64,000 bases of DNA from Bacteroidota bacterium (GCA_021156365.1 JAJNDK010000017.1:1-64000); one strand, 5' to 3'; shown: positions 28,020 to 37,513, numbered from the stretch's first letter. The notes: generated by a model from the letters alone, not told the origin. Numbers and translations are program-made.

Positions 28020-29992
28020 TATAATTGGGTTGGGATTTCGATCACCCAAAGAGTGCCGTTTTTTTCATTTGTTTCATACCTGATATTTCCTTTCATGAAA
28101 TTTACTCTTTTATAAATGTTTTTTATACCCATTCCTCCTTCAGGCGATGTGTTTTTGAAGCCAATTCCATCATCTTCAAACATCAGTGTAATATGCTCAT
28201 CATTAGCTAACAATTGCAAAGTTGCCGTTTTTGAGTTTGAATGTTTCAGGCAGTTTGTAATTAATTCCTGCGCGATCCTGTATAAATTGGATTCGTTCAC
28301 TTCATTGATGCGCTTATGGAGGCCATGCGTGTAGAATTCAAAGTTAATGGTTTCCAGGGTATTCACTCTCCTGATCAGATCTTCAAATGCAACGATAAGC
28401 CCATGTTCCAGCAGGGTTTCGTTCGAAAGGTTTTTCATGATATTCCGTAATTCGGATGAAACATTGTCAATTAAACCAAGAGAATTCCCGAATTCTTTAT
28501 TTTTTTCGTTTGGTATAAATTTGTCAAATAACTGCAGGTTTAGCTTGAGGGTAGATAAAAGCACTCCAACTCCGTCATGCAGATCTTTAGCGATCCTTAT
28601 CTGTTCGTTTTCCTGGGCCCGGAAGATATCCAATACGTTTTGCTCCCTTTCAGCAGTTAAAGATCGCTGAAATTTATTTTGCTGGATCAGCCTCCGGCGG
28701 TTAAATAATAATACCAGGATTAATATGATGAGAGCAGAACCCACTAAAGCAACAATAATAATAGTATTGCGTTGCCGGACCTGGGCTGACAGATCGCTTT
28801 CGGCCTTTTGCTTTAAAACCAGTTCATTGTTTAAAACGGCAATTTCTTTTTCCTTTTTCGCACTTTCGTATTTTGCAGATAACTCGTTCATTTGACTGCT
28901 GCTTTCTTCGCTGTAAAGGCTGTCACGGAGATCGGTATACTTCTCTAAATTGCTGAGTGCCGATTTGGAATTGCCTTGCTTTATATAGGATTCGGCCATA
29001 GCGTAATAAAGATCCTTTATAGTATGCCTATCGCCAATCTCTCCGGCTAACATCAGAGCTTGATTGTATGTTTTAATAGCCTCCGGTTGGTTATTTAAAC
29101 CGGAATAACAAATTCCCAAATTTAAAAGACAGGTGCATACCGCTTGTTTTTCTCCGCTTTTTTCCTCAATAATCAGGGCCTTTTGGAAATAGGGTATAGC
29201 ATCCGCATACCTTTTCGTGTCTGCATACACAGTTCCAATACCATTTAAATTAGTTGCTGAAAAACTTTTATCTCTCAGCCCTTCGGTTTGCGCCAAAGCT
29301 TTTTTATAATAGGCTAAAGCTGCCGGGTAATCTTCTTCGTCGTAGTGTATAGTTGCTAATAAGCTTAAAACCATGGAAGTATTAACGGTATCCTTTAACT
29401 CTTCAAATAGTGTTTTGGATTTCAGTGCATACTTTCTTGATTCATCAGGTTTAAAAATACGGGAATAGATGATTGCAATATCACCCAATGCTCTTGCCAG
29501 CTGCTTTTTCTGACCCATTTCTTCCAGAATAGTTGTATTCTTTAAGTATATATCAAGCGCTTTTTTATAGTCTCCTTTCTGAAAGTAGATACCGGCAAAG
29601 CAAATATTTATTTCTGCCCGGAGAGAGGTTTTTTCTTTTATTTCCGGGTAAAATTTCAAACCTTCGTTTAAGTATTTAAATGCTGTGTCATATTCGGCTT
29701 TTTGTGCGTGTTTTTTTGCTAATAAAAGGCAAGCTTTGGTTTTTCCTTTCGGGTAATTTAATTTTGTGGCCAGTTCCAATGCTTCCTTCGAGTATCGGAT
29801 ACTCTCATTAATACCAACCGATCCGTTTTGTGAAGAAATAATAATTAAAAGCTGAACTTTATTGGTATCCTCGTTTGCTTTCTTTAATTCAATTTTCAGG
29901 CTATCTAAATTACGTGCATGTAATGTCAGCTTAATAAAAGATAGAAAAAGGAGTGAAATGATGAAAACATTTCTCCGGATTGTTATTGGCAT
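28019..29992 (-). CDS. TPR sensor histidine kinase
   Basis: A 657-residue kinase. I place the start at ATG 29992 (MPITIRRNVFIISLLFLSF), since the longer frame to 30049 begins with TTG and lacks support. The signal or anchor segment is followed by six or more TPR units (YPAALAYYKKALAQTEGL, YADAIPYFQKALIIEEKSG), a coiled coil and a transmembrane helix (TIIIVALVGSALIILILVLLF). The HisKA_3 phosphoacceptor is in KDLHDGVGVLLSTLKLNLQ (His472). The ATP-binding domain has AQELITNCLKHS and FEDDGIGFKN. It is the same architecture as the kinase at 19045, on the opposite strand; the two look like paralogous systems. Confidence 0.93.
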   Translation of the reverse strand: MPITIRRNVFIISLLFLSFIKLTLHARNLDSLKIELKKANEDTNKVQLLIIISSQNGSVGINESIRYSKEALELATKLNYPKGKTKACLLLAKKHAQKAEYDTAFKYLNEGLKFYPEIKEKTSLRAEINICFAGIYFQKGDYKKALDIYLKNTTILEEMGQKKQLARALGDIAIIYSRIFKPDESRKYALKSKTLFEELKDTVNTSMVLSLLATIHYDEEDYPAALAYYKKALAQTEGLRDKSFSATNLNGIGTVYADTKRYADAIPYFQKALIIEEKSGEKQAVCTCLLNLGICYSGLNNQPEAIKTYNQALMLAGEIGDRHTIKDLYYAMAESYIKQGNSKSALSNLEKYTDLRDSLYSEESSSQMNELSAKYESAKKEKEIAVLNNELVLKQKAESDLSAQVRQRNTIIIVALVGSALIILILVLLFNRRRLIQQNKFQRSLTAEREQNVLDIFRAQENEQIRIAKDLHDGVGVLLSTLKLNLQLFDKFIPNEKNKEFGNSLGLIDNVSSELRNIMKNLSNETLLEHGLIVAFEDLIRRVNTLETINFEFYTHGLHKRINEVNESNLYRIAQELITNCLKHSNSKTATLQLLANDEHITLMFEDDGIGFKNTSPEGGMGIKNIYKRVNFMKGNIRYETNEKNGTLWVIEIPTQL

Positions 29993-30130
29993 AAAGGTAA
30001 ATGTATGGTTTTTTACTAATTTAATCTCAGATCCTTTTAAGTCCGGCAAACGTGAGAAGGATGTTTTGAGAACCCATCGTCAATACTCCCGTGTAAATAC
30101 CTGAAAACAACCTTTCCATCTTTTGCAGAA

Positions 30131-30160
30131 AATAAAAAATCCCCCGCGGAAAGCGGAGGA
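30131..30160 (-). terminator. Intrinsic terminator of tRNA-Arg
   Basis: On the minus strand, TCCTCCGC (30160-30153) pairs with GCGGGGGA (30147-30140), one G-T pair, followed by TTTTTT. It lies about 20 bp past the 3' end of the tRNA. Confidence 0.85.
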
Positions 30161-30179
30161 CTCCATTTGATGCGTTCAG

Positions 30180-30253
30180 TGGTCATGTAGGGATTCGAAC
30201 CCCAAACCTTCGCATCCGTAGTGCGATGCTCTATCCAGTTGAGCTACATAACC
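30180..30253 (-). tRNA. tRNA-Arg (anticodon ACG)
   Basis: The minus strand folds as a complete tRNA. The acceptor stem is GGTTATG / CATGACC with discriminator A. The D arm is GCTC AACTGGAT AGAGC. The anticodon stem TCGCA / TGCGA encloses CTACGGA (anticodon ACG), and the T arm is TGGGG TTCGAAT CCCTA. CCA is not encoded. The 5' half of this tRNA is repeated upstream in altered form (30272-30367). Confidence 0.95.
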
Positions 30254-30420
30254 AAATTATTCTCAATTTCGGCTCTATCCATCGCGAAGCCTCGCGAGAG
30301 CTACATAACCAAATTATTCTCAATTTCGGCTCTATCCATCGCGAAGCCTCGCGAGAGCTACATAACCGAAATCTTCTCAATCCTGGCTCTGTATATCGCG
30401 AACTTTGCGAAAGCCAGATG
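30254..30420 (-). repeat. 57-bp tandem array of tRNA-Arg 5' halves carrying a palindrome
   Basis: The plus-strand block GAGCTACATAACC, which is the reverse complement of the first 13 nt of tRNA-Arg, occurs at 30241, 30298 and 30355, giving an exact 57-bp period. In the tRNA it is preceded by GCTCTATCCA plus GTT. In the upstream copies the GTT is replaced by the 16-bp TCGCGAAGCCTCGCGA (30282-30297, 30339-30354). A third, degenerate copy follows at about 30385-30423 (TCGCGAACTTTGCGA). Spacers are AAATTATTCTCAATTTCG. These are not functional tRNAs, as the anticodon and T arms are absent. Confidence 0.9.
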
Positions 30421-30507
30421 ACCGTTTTTGAGGCTGCAAATATAGCAGATTTTTATTCACCTGCCAAAAAAGCGCTCCAAAAATCACCAAAATACCTTAA
30501 AACCAGG

Positions 30508-32679
30508 CTAATATTTGGGTTTTATCCCTAAGTTCTCAAACACAAAACTCCACATATCGGCATATTCATCGATCTGCTTGGAAGTGGGTTTTCCGGCCCC
30601 GTGACCGGCATTGATATCGATCCGGATCAACACAGGATTATTCCCTGCATTTTTTTCCTGTAAGGCAGCGGCAAACTTAAACGAATGCGCAGGCACCACC
30701 CTGTCGTCATGATCGCCGGTAGTGATCAGCGTGGCCGGGTAGTTTACGTTCTTTATATTGTGCAGCGGAGAGTATTTCAGCAGGTTCTCAAATTGTTTTT
30801 CATCATCGCTGGTACCGTAGTCGGTAGCCCAGGCCCAGCCGATAGTGAATTTATGGTAGCGTAGCATATCCAGTACACCCACTGCCGGAATGGCCACCTT
30901 GCAGAGATCGGGGCGCTGTGTCATCACCGCACCGATCAGCAGGCCACCGTTGGAGCGACCATGGATCGCCAGCTTGTCTTTATTGGTGTATTTGTTGACA
31001 AACAGGTATTCGGCAGCAGCTATAAAATCATTAAATACGTTCTGTTTGTTGAAAATGGTACCGGCCTTGTGCCAATCCTCTCCGTACTCACCTCCTCCAC
31101 GAAGGCCCGGGATCGCATACACACCGCCCTGCTCCAAGAACAGGCAGCGGTCGATCCGGAATTCCGGAGAATAGAAGGCATTAAATCCTCCATAGCCAAA
31201 AAGGAAGCAGGGATTGGTTCCGTCCAGCTTAATGCCTTTTTTGGCGACAATGAACATCGGGATCTTCGTTCCATCCTTGCCGGTATAGAAGACCTGTTTG
31301 GTTTCGTAAGCCTCCGACTGAAAAAGGGTTTTCGGCCTGAATACGAGGTCCAGCTTATTGCCTGTGAGGGTATATTTATAGATCGCAGTGGGTGCCGTAA
31401 AAGTCGAGAAATCAATGTATCCTATAGCATCCTTCCTCCCGAAATTGATGCTGTTCACTTTCCCGATGCCCGGCAAAACAAGCTCGCTCAGAAATTTTCC
31501 ATTCATATCGCGCACTTCTATTTTTGAGCTCACATTGTGCAGGTAATTCAGTATCATTTTATCGCCGGCCAGGATTACTGACTCAAGCAGATCTTTTGAT
31601 TCAGGCACCACTATCTCCGGATCCTTAAGCGTACCGCCTTTTGCTGCCGGCGGCGGCGTAAGGGATGCAGTAGTAGCCTCTGCCCTGCCGCTCACTGCCT
31701 GATTAAGGCTCAGGCGGATGATACGTTTATTGGAAGCTTTATGGTTAGTAAGCAGGAGCGCTTCTTCATCCACAATATCCAGCACGGTCCAGTCGCTCTC
31801 AAATCCCTCCACGAGCTTCACTACAGGTCCTTCCTTCCCTTCTTCGATCCTTTTGATATACAATGCATTTCCGCTTGTTGACTCTGTCGCGCTGATGATC
31901 AGGTAGTCTTCTTTATCCGTAAGGCCTGCATAGAAACCCCGTGTAGGGAAGGCTGGATCCTCGTAGATGATCTCGTCACTGCTGCCACCTGTACCGATAC
32001 GGTGAAAAGCAATTTTCTGGAACTCATTCTTTGCACTTAATTCCTGGCCTTCTTTGGGCTCAGGATAGCGGCTGTAATAAAATCCTTCATCTCCCTGCCA
32101 TTCGATCCCCGAGAATTTGATCCAGCTGATCTCTTCATCTACCTGCTTTCCGGAAGCAATATCAATGATCATTATTTTATTCCAGTCCGAACCCGCCTTT
32201 GCATAGGCATAGGCAAGGTATTTCCCGGTTTTGGAAATACCCATGGAGGTAATGGAAATGGTGCCGTCTGCCGAAAAAGTATTCGGATCCAGCAACACGC
32301 GTGCTTTTACCTTTTCAGATTCCTGCACATACAATACACTCTGATTTTGAATGCCGTTGTTACGGTAATAGAACAACATACCCGCTTTTCTGAAAGGTGC
32401 TGTTTGTTTTTCGAAATTCCAGAGTGTGCTCAGACGTTTGTTCACTGCTGCACGAAAAGGGATCTTTGCAAGGTAATCATACGTGGTTTTATTCTCCGTT
32501 TCCACCCATACCTTTGTTTCAGCACTATTGTCGTCTTCCAGCCAGCGATAGGGATCATTTATCTTTTTGCCAAAATAAACATCCGTTTGTTCCATTTGCC
32601 TGGTCGGAGGCGCTTTTATCACCTGTGCGAAAACCGGGACTGCAGAGAGCAAAGCAAGGGATAGGAAAAGCTGTTTCAT
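30508..32679 (-). CDS. Prolyl oligopeptidase (S9 family), exported
   Basis: A 723-residue serine peptidase starting at ATG 32679 (MKQLFLSLALLSAVPVFAQ, a signal peptide). The N-terminal region carries the S9A signature (DVYFGKKINDPYRWLEDDNSAETKVWV) and a seven-bladed propeller region (about 70-425). The C-terminal hydrolase has LFGYGGFNAFYSPEF, GGGEYGEDWHKAG and the triad Ser576 (GRSNGGLL), Asp659 (GDHDDRVVP) and His693 (NAGHGAG). It cleaves short proline-containing peptides, here probably in the periplasm. A non-conserved insert around residues 335-360 (ATTASLTPPPAAKGG) breaks the propeller sequence. Confidence 0.93.
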   Translation of the reverse strand: MKQLFLSLALLSAVPVFAQVIKAPPTRQMEQTDVYFGKKINDPYRWLEDDNSAETKVWVETENKTTYDYLAKIPFRAAVNKRLSTLWNFEKQTAPFRKAGMLFYYRNNGIQNQSVLYVQESEKVKARVLLDPNTFSADGTISITSMGISKTGKYLAYAYAKAGSDWNKIMIIDIASGKQVDEEISWIKFSGIEWQGDEGFYYSRYPEPKEGQELSAKNEFQKIAFHRIGTGGSSDEIIYEDPAFPTRGFYAGLTDKEDYLIISATESTSGNALYIKRIEEGKEGPVVKLVEGFESDWTVLDIVDEEALLLTNHKASNKRIIRLSLNQAVSGRAEATTASLTPPPAAKGGTLKDPEIVVPESKDLLESVILAGDKMILNYLHNVSSKIEVRDMNGKFLSELVLPGIGKVNSINFGRKDAIGYIDFSTFTAPTAIYKYTLTGNKLDLVFRPKTLFQSEAYETKQVFYTGKDGTKIPMFIVAKKGIKLDGTNPCFLFGYGGFNAFYSPEFRIDRCLFLEQGGVYAIPGLRGGGEYGEDWHKAGTIFNKQNVFNDFIAAAEYLFVNKYTNKDKLAIHGRSNGGLLIGAVMTQRPDLCKVAIPAVGVLDMLRYHKFTIGWAWATDYGTSDDEKQFENLLKYSPLHNIKNVNYPATLITTGDHDDRVVPAHSFKFAAALQEKNAGNNPVLIRIDINAGHGAGKPTSKQIDEYADMWSFVFENLGIKPKY

Positions 32680-32817
32680 GCGTTGTGATTTTATATACAA
32701 TAATAAACATTATTCGCCTGCCGGCACCACCGTTCATCCAATTATATCCGATCGCAGCCGTTCAATCCTCCTATTGATCCTTTGTAAATTATTTTTCAGA
32801 AGTAAAGCCGGAAAACA

Positions 32818-32825
32818 TACATTTG
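32818..32825 (+). promoter_or_regulatory. -7 box upstream of the DUF885 gene
   Basis: TACATTTG matches TAnnTTTG exactly, 19 bp before the ATG at 32845. No clear -33 TTTG at the right distance. Confidence 0.4.
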
Positions 32826-32844
32826 TCACTCATTTACAGAACCC

Positions 32845-34629
32845 ATGAAAAAAACGATCCCACTTTTTGTCCTGCTGGCTATAGGCGCTGCCTCCTGCGG
32901 AAATAAAACGGAAGAAACCGGCAATACTACCTCAGGCGTTTCAAAAGACGCTGCTTTCGATATGTTCAAAAATAATTTTATCGATAAGCTCTGGGAAATG
33001 TATCCCGGCTGGGCTACCGCGCAGGGCAATCACAAATACGACACTGTGCTGGTGATCCCTACTGCAGAAAGACGGAACCTGGAGCTGGCTTTTTCGAAGC
33101 AGTACCTCGATTCGCTGGATACTTACAAGGATGAAGAGCTGAACGACAATAACAAAACAGATAAAGCCCTGCTGAAAAACAGCCTGGAATCAGCCATCTG
33201 GAGCATCAATACTTTTAAAAGCTACGAATGGAATCCTTCCGAATATAATATTGGAGGCACCGTGTCGGAGATCCTGAATAACAAGAACGAGAGTCTGGAG
33301 AATAAGGTGCGGAACGTTATCCGTAAGTTAAGCAAACTGGGAGCCTATTATGCCTCAGCCAGATCCAATATTAAAAATCCTACGCGCGAACATACCTTGT
33401 TGGCACTACAGCAATTGAAAGGAACGATCGGGTTCTTCGAAGGATCACTTAGTGACAGCATCAACAAAGGAAAATTCGGGGCGCACGAACAGGACAAATA
33501 CCTTGCAGATGTAAAGATCGCGAATAGTCACATCGACAGTTTTACTATTTACCTGCAAGGCTTGACCAATAGTAAGGCTCCGATGAAAGATTTCAGGATC
33601 GGCAAAGAGCTGTATGAACAAAAATTCAAATTCGATATCCAGTCTTCTTATTCCGCAGAAGAAGTATACAAAAAGGCACTTGGCCGCAAAGCAGAGCTAC
33701 TGAAAGAAATGACGGTGCTGACAAAAAAATTATGGCCGAAATACATGAAGACCGCTACTATGCCGGCTAATGAAAATGAAGCCATCAAAGCGCTGATCGG
33801 TGAAATTGCAAAAACGCATGTAAGCCGCGATAAATTTCAAAGCGAGATCGAACGGCAGATCCCTATCCTTACTGCTTTTGTAAAAACAAAAAATCTTCTC
33901 TACATGGACCCTTCAAAGCCATTGGTGGTGCGCAAAGAACCTGAGTGGATGGCAGGTGTGGCAGGTGCTTCCATTTCGGCACCGGGACCTTATGACAAAG
34001 ACGGAGACACTTATTACAACGTAGGCTCTCTGGCAGCATACTCTCCGGAAGGAGCGGAAAGCTTCCTGCGCGAATACAACAAATACATCCTGCAGGTATT
34101 GAATATCCACGAAGCGATTCCCGGGCATTACGCGCAGCTCGTATACAACAATCAATCTCCGAGCCTGGTAAAATCCATATTCGGTAATGGCGCCATGGTA
34201 GAAGGCTGGGCTGTGTATACTGAAAAGATGATGTTAGAAGAAGGCTGGGCAAAGAATACGGAGATCAACGGACAGGTGGAAGAAGACGAGATGTGGCTGA
34301 TGTACAGCAAATGGCATATGCGCGTGGTATGCAATACGATCCTTGATTATTCAGTACAGAACCTCAACATGAGCAAGGAAGAGGGGATGAACCTGCTGAT
34401 GAACGAAGCTTTCCAGGAAAAATCGGAAGCGGAAGGAAAATGGAGAAGGGCTACACTTACACAGGTTCAGCTCTGCTCCTACTTCAGCGGTTTCAGCGAG
34501 ATCTATGCCCTGCGTGATGAGCTGAAACAAAAACAAGGCAAGGATTTCGATCTGAAAAAATTCCATGAAACCTTCCTGGGCTTTGGCTCGGCGCCTGTTT
34601 CGGAGATCCGGAAAATGATGTTGAAATAA
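32845..34629 (+). CDS. DUF885 family zinc-peptidase-like lipoprotein (594 aa)
   Basis: A signal peptide with a lipobox-like AASC (MKKTIPLFVLLAIGAASCGN) suggests a lipoprotein. The rest matches DUF885 proteins: WEMYPGWATAQGNHKYD at the start, LNIHEAIPGHYAQ (His422, Glu423, His428, an HExxxGH zinc-type motif), MVEGWAVYTEKMMLEEG and FSEIYALRDE near the end. Family members are putative metallo-carboxypeptidases, but a substrate is not established. It is transcribed on its own and followed by repeat-rich intergenic DNA. Confidence 0.88.
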   Translation: MKKTIPLFVLLAIGAASCGNKTEETGNTTSGVSKDAAFDMFKNNFIDKLWEMYPGWATAQGNHKYDTVLVIPTAERRNLELAFSKQYLDSLDTYKDEELNDNNKTDKALLKNSLESAIWSINTFKSYEWNPSEYNIGGTVSEILNNKNESLENKVRNVIRKLSKLGAYYASARSNIKNPTREHTLLALQQLKGTIGFFEGSLSDSINKGKFGAHEQDKYLADVKIANSHIDSFTIYLQGLTNSKAPMKDFRIGKELYEQKFKFDIQSSYSAEEVYKKALGRKAELLKEMTVLTKKLWPKYMKTATMPANENEAIKALIGEIAKTHVSRDKFQSEIERQIPILTAFVKTKNLLYMDPSKPLVVRKEPEWMAGVAGASISAPGPYDKDGDTYYNVGSLAAYSPEGAESFLREYNKYILQVLNIHEAIPGHYAQLVYNNQSPSLVKSIFGNGAMVEGWAVYTEKMMLEEGWAKNTEINGQVEEDEMWLMYSKWHMRVVCNTILDYSVQNLNMSKEEGMNLLMNEAFQEKSEAEGKWRRATLTQVQLCSYFSGFSEIYALRDELKQKQGKDFDLKKFHETFLGFGSAPVSEIRKMMLK

Positions 34630-34648
34630 GCTGTAAACAAGCCCCTGC

Positions 34649-34675
34649 CATCGTTGGTCGCGATCACCAACGATG
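34649..34675. repeat. REP-like hairpin with a TCGCGA loop
   Basis: CATCGTTGGT (34649-34658) pairs perfectly with ACCAACGATG (34666-34675) around CGCGATC. The apex contains TCGCGA (34658-34663), the core shared with the other palindromes of this window. There is no T run, so it is not a typical terminator. Confidence 0.65.
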
Positions 34676-34728
34676 TTACATTATGCCGTACACTCTTTGT
34701 TGGTGACAAAGGCAGCAAAGGTTAAACC

Positions 34729-34863
34729 GCCGCAGATTTACGCGGATTTCGCAGATACAAGTTGTAGATGGAGATCCGGCTTTGGGCAGAATAATTCAGT
34801 AAAATCATCCGGGACTTTATTGTTACCGCATATAAAATCTGCGGAATCTGTGAAATCTGCGGC
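34729..34863. repeat. Inverted-repeat-bounded intergenic element (135 bp)
   Basis: The left end GCCGCAGATTTACGCGGATT (34729-34748) and the right end ATCTGTGAAATCTGCGGC (34846-34863) are imperfect inverted repeats enclosing about 80 bp of unrelated sequence. Related ends occur at 53929-54045 and 51321-51425. It lies in the gap between two convergent genes. Confidence 0.75.
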
Positions 34864-34884
34864 TTTGCATTTATGCACTCCGGA

Positions 34885-36411
34885 TCACTTCACTTCAAAG
34901 TATTTTTCGATCTCTTCGTCCAGCCATACCCTGTCATTCATTTTTTTTGTGATCTGGTAGAACTCATAGGCATTCTTCGCATCGTTGTCCTCCAATGCCA
35001 TCAAAGCACTCAGGTAATAGATCTGCCAGGTATTTTTGCCTGCCGCATAAGCCCGTTTGATATAATCGTTTGCTCCTTTTTTATTGCTTTTCCTGAACTG
35101 CAGTACGGCCAGTCCCATCATAGCTTCTGCATTTCCGTAGTTGAGATCGATGGCTTTGGTGTACATTTTCTCGGCCTCTGCAAATTGATGCCTTGACATA
35201 TACAAATTCCCGAGGTGCTGATAATCCAGTGAATTGGGATCAATAGCCGGGTTGACCTTTATTTTTTCAAGCAGTACTTTTTCACAGGCAGTGGTGTCTT
35301 TCAGGATGAAATGACAGGCGATCAGGTTCTCATAGGCCTCATCGGCATTCATCATGGTGTTACTTTTGTTTACCGGCCGCAGTTCTATTGCCTTTTTAAT
35401 ATAGGGGATCGCTTTTTTCGGCTGATCCAGCAGAAGATAGGTGCTGCCAAGTATTTTATACGAGAGGTATTTATTCTCCACTTCTTTTTTCTTAAGGGAA
35501 GAAAGGAAGAATTTCTCCGATTCCAGCAGGCGTTCCTTATCCGGACCAGTGATGCCAAAATAGATATTGTCGTTATCAAAGTCCGGGCGCGTGATAGCCC
35601 TGAACACGAGATAAGCCGCAAGCGTGGTCTGGTAGGAGGCACGGTACAGGTATTCGCGGTCATAGTCTTTTTTGTTTCGCTCGTAGTAGCTTGTGAGCAG
35701 ATCCATTGCCATCACACTGTCGGTATTCAAACGTTGGATCTGGTCTTTTTCGAGCAGGTTGATATTCCTGTACATATTGTAGAAATAATAGATCGGAGCC
35801 GGCACATAGCTGCTGTAGAGCTCCGGGTATTTCCCGGTGCGTTCCAGCAGAAAGGGATAAATGGAATCGAACTGCCCGCTGAAGAGATACATCATCGTGA
35901 TGGCCACATTCGGATCCTGGTAATCGGGTTTGATAACAAGTGTCTTGCGAAGGAGTGAAATACTTTCTTCAAACTGCCCTCCCGACAGGTAGACCCCCGA
36001 AAGTGAAAAAATAGCCTGTACACTGTCCGGATGTTCTTCCACTACCTTGGTGAGCAGGTAGATCGCTTTTTGCCGGCTGGCTTCGGCCTCTTCCTGCATT
36101 TTCAGACGCTTGTAAACACCGGCAATGGAGCCGAATATAATGGCATCGGAAGCATCTCCTTTCAGGGATTTCTCCAGCTCCTTAATGCTTTCAAGCGATG
36201 CCGGTTTGTCCGGCGTTATGTTTTCGTAGGTATACAGGTCGAAAGAATTGAACGAGATCTGCATATTGGCATCGAAAGCCATGCATTCCACTGCTTGTCT
36301 GCCAAGTTCCGCATGATCATCCGGCAGCATCCATTTTTTCATGCTCACCTTTTGCGCAGATGCAAGAGATGTAAGCAACAGGATCAGTGAGAGTAATTTT
36401 AGTTTGTGCAT
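34885..36411 (-). CDS. Secreted TPR protein (508 aa)
   Basis: The start is ATG 36411 (MHKLKLLSLILLLTSLASAQ, signal peptide). Residues 90-190 and 300-490 contain TPR-like helix pairs (SVQAIFSLSGVYLSGGQFEESISLL, LSYKILGSTYLLLDQPKKAIPYIKKAIEL, HLGNLYMSRHQFAEAEKMYTKAIDL). No catalytic domain or sorting signal is visible, so it is probably periplasmic and scaffolding. The function is unknown. It is convergent with the DUF885 gene across a repeat-bearing spacer. Confidence 0.8.
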   Translation of the reverse strand: MHKLKLLSLILLLTSLASAQKVSMKKWMLPDDHAELGRQAVECMAFDANMQISFNSFDLYTYENITPDKPASLESIKELEKSLKGDASDAIIFGSIAGVYKRLKMQEEAEASRQKAIYLLTKVVEEHPDSVQAIFSLSGVYLSGGQFEESISLLRKTLVIKPDYQDPNVAITMMYLFSGQFDSIYPFLLERTGKYPELYSSYVPAPIYYFYNMYRNINLLEKDQIQRLNTDSVMAMDLLTSYYERNKKDYDREYLYRASYQTTLAAYLVFRAITRPDFDNDNIYFGITGPDKERLLESEKFFLSSLKKKEVENKYLSYKILGSTYLLLDQPKKAIPYIKKAIELRPVNKSNTMMNADEAYENLIACHFILKDTTACEKVLLEKIKVNPAIDPNSLDYQHLGNLYMSRHQFAEAEKMYTKAIDLNYGNAEAMMGLAVLQFRKSNKKGANDYIKRAYAAGKNTWQIYYLSALMALEDNDAKNAYEFYQITKKMNDRVWLDEEIEKYFEVK

Positions 36412-36514
36412 GACGCGAAAATAAGTAAAAAGAAGCAACGGAAGCTCTCAAAATTTATTGCCGTCCAAGCTGCAAAACACGTACTTTTACAGAAATTTCC
36501 AGCCCTCTGTATCC

Positions 36515-36889
36515 ATGAAAGATTTCAAAAAATATTATATCATCGGCGGCCCGCCCGAAGAAGTGTACATTGCCCTTACCAATCCGCTCACGATCGAGCT
36601 CTGGACCAGCGAACCGGCAGTGATGAGCACCGAACCCGGCAGTGAGTTCTCGATCATGGACGGGAGCATTGAAGGAAAGAACATCGAATTCGAAGAGAAC
36701 AAAAAGATCGTGCAGGAGTGGTATTTCGGAGAGCAGGAACCGGCTTCCATTGTTACGATCAAACTGCATGAGCACAAGGAAGGCACATCGGTAGAGCTGA
36801 AGCACACCAATATTCCCGATGAGGATTATGATGATATCGTGGAAGGCTGGAATAATGTATATTTCGAACTGCTGAGCGATTTTTTCTAA
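36515..36889 (+). CDS. SRPBCC (AHSA1-like) domain protein
   Basis: A 124-residue protein starting at ATG 36515 (MKDFKKYYIIGGPPEEVYIA); the frame upstream to 36458 lacks similarity. It has START/AHSA1-type features: PPEEVYIALTNPLTIELWT, a GSEFSIMDGSIEGKNIEFEENKKIVQEW core and a C-terminal helix (GWNNVYFELLSDFF). Such proteins bind hydrophobic ligands or, in AHSA1, stimulate Hsp90; the role here is unknown. Its stop is immediately followed, without a gap, by the ATG of the IMPACT-family gene. Confidence 0.8.
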   Translation: MKDFKKYYIIGGPPEEVYIALTNPLTIELWTSEPAVMSTEPGSEFSIMDGSIEGKNIEFEENKKIVQEWYFGEQEPASIVTIKLHEHKEGTSVELKHTNIPDEDYDDIVEGWNNVYFELLSDFF

Positions 36890-37504
36890 ATGCTTTTTTC
36901 CGATACCTATTTCAGTATTGAAAAAGAAACACAGGCTTTGTTCAGGGACAAGGGTAGCAAGTTCATTGCATATGCTTACCCTGTGAAAAATGAGGCGGAG
37001 ATCAAAGAACGGATGGCCGCTTTGAAGAAAGAACATCCTTCGGCCAATCACCATTGTTATGCGTATCGCCTCGGTGCCGACAAACAGAACTACCGTTCCA
37101 ATGACGATGGAGAGCCCACAGGAACGGCAGGAAAACCTATTTTAGGGCAGATCCAGAGCAAAGACCTCACGGATATCCTGATCGTAGTAGTGCGTTATTT
37201 CGGGGGCACCTTACTGGGTGTGAGCGGACTGATCAATGCATATAAAACGGCAGCCGCGGAGGTCATTGCCGCTTCGCTGATCGTAGAAAAGCACATTCGC
37301 TTTGTTTACTCCGTGCATTTCCCGTTTGCGCGGATGAATGATGTTATGCGCATTCTGAAAGAGAACAATTGTAAGATCATTCGCCAGGATGCTACGGATA
37401 GCTGTGAGATCGAATTCGCCGTCCGCAAACAAAACTCTGAGAAGCTGGAAGAGCAGCTAAGGTTGTTGTTTGATGCAAGCTTCAAATTTCTGCGGCAGGA
37501 ATAA
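36890..37504 (+). CDS. IMPACT/YigZ family protein
   Basis: A 204-residue protein with the UPF0029 core HHCYAYRLGADKQNYRSNDD / GEPTGTAGKPILGQI, then DILIVVVRYFGGTLLGVSGL, and a C-terminal ferredoxin-like domain (FARMNDVMRILKENNCKII). This is the bacterial YigZ group, related to eukaryotic IMPACT and of uncertain biochemical role. The ATG directly abuts the stop of the SRPBCC gene, indicating translational coupling. Confidence 0.92.
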   Translation: MLFSDTYFSIEKETQALFRDKGSKFIAYAYPVKNEAEIKERMAALKKEHPSANHHCYAYRLGADKQNYRSNDDGEPTGTAGKPILGQIQSKDLTDILIVVVRYFGGTLLGVSGLINAYKTAAAEVIAASLIVEKHIRFVYSVHFPFARMNDVMRILKENNCKIIRQDATDSCEIEFAVRKQNSEKLEEQLRLLFDASFKFLRQE

Positions 37505-37513
37505 ATCAGTCTT

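Noticed and set aside
30241-30420. Possible CRISPR array because of regular direct repeats
   Set aside because: The whole 57-bp unit repeats, including what would be the spacer; only about three copies exist; there are no cas genes; and the repeat is derived from the adjacent tRNA.
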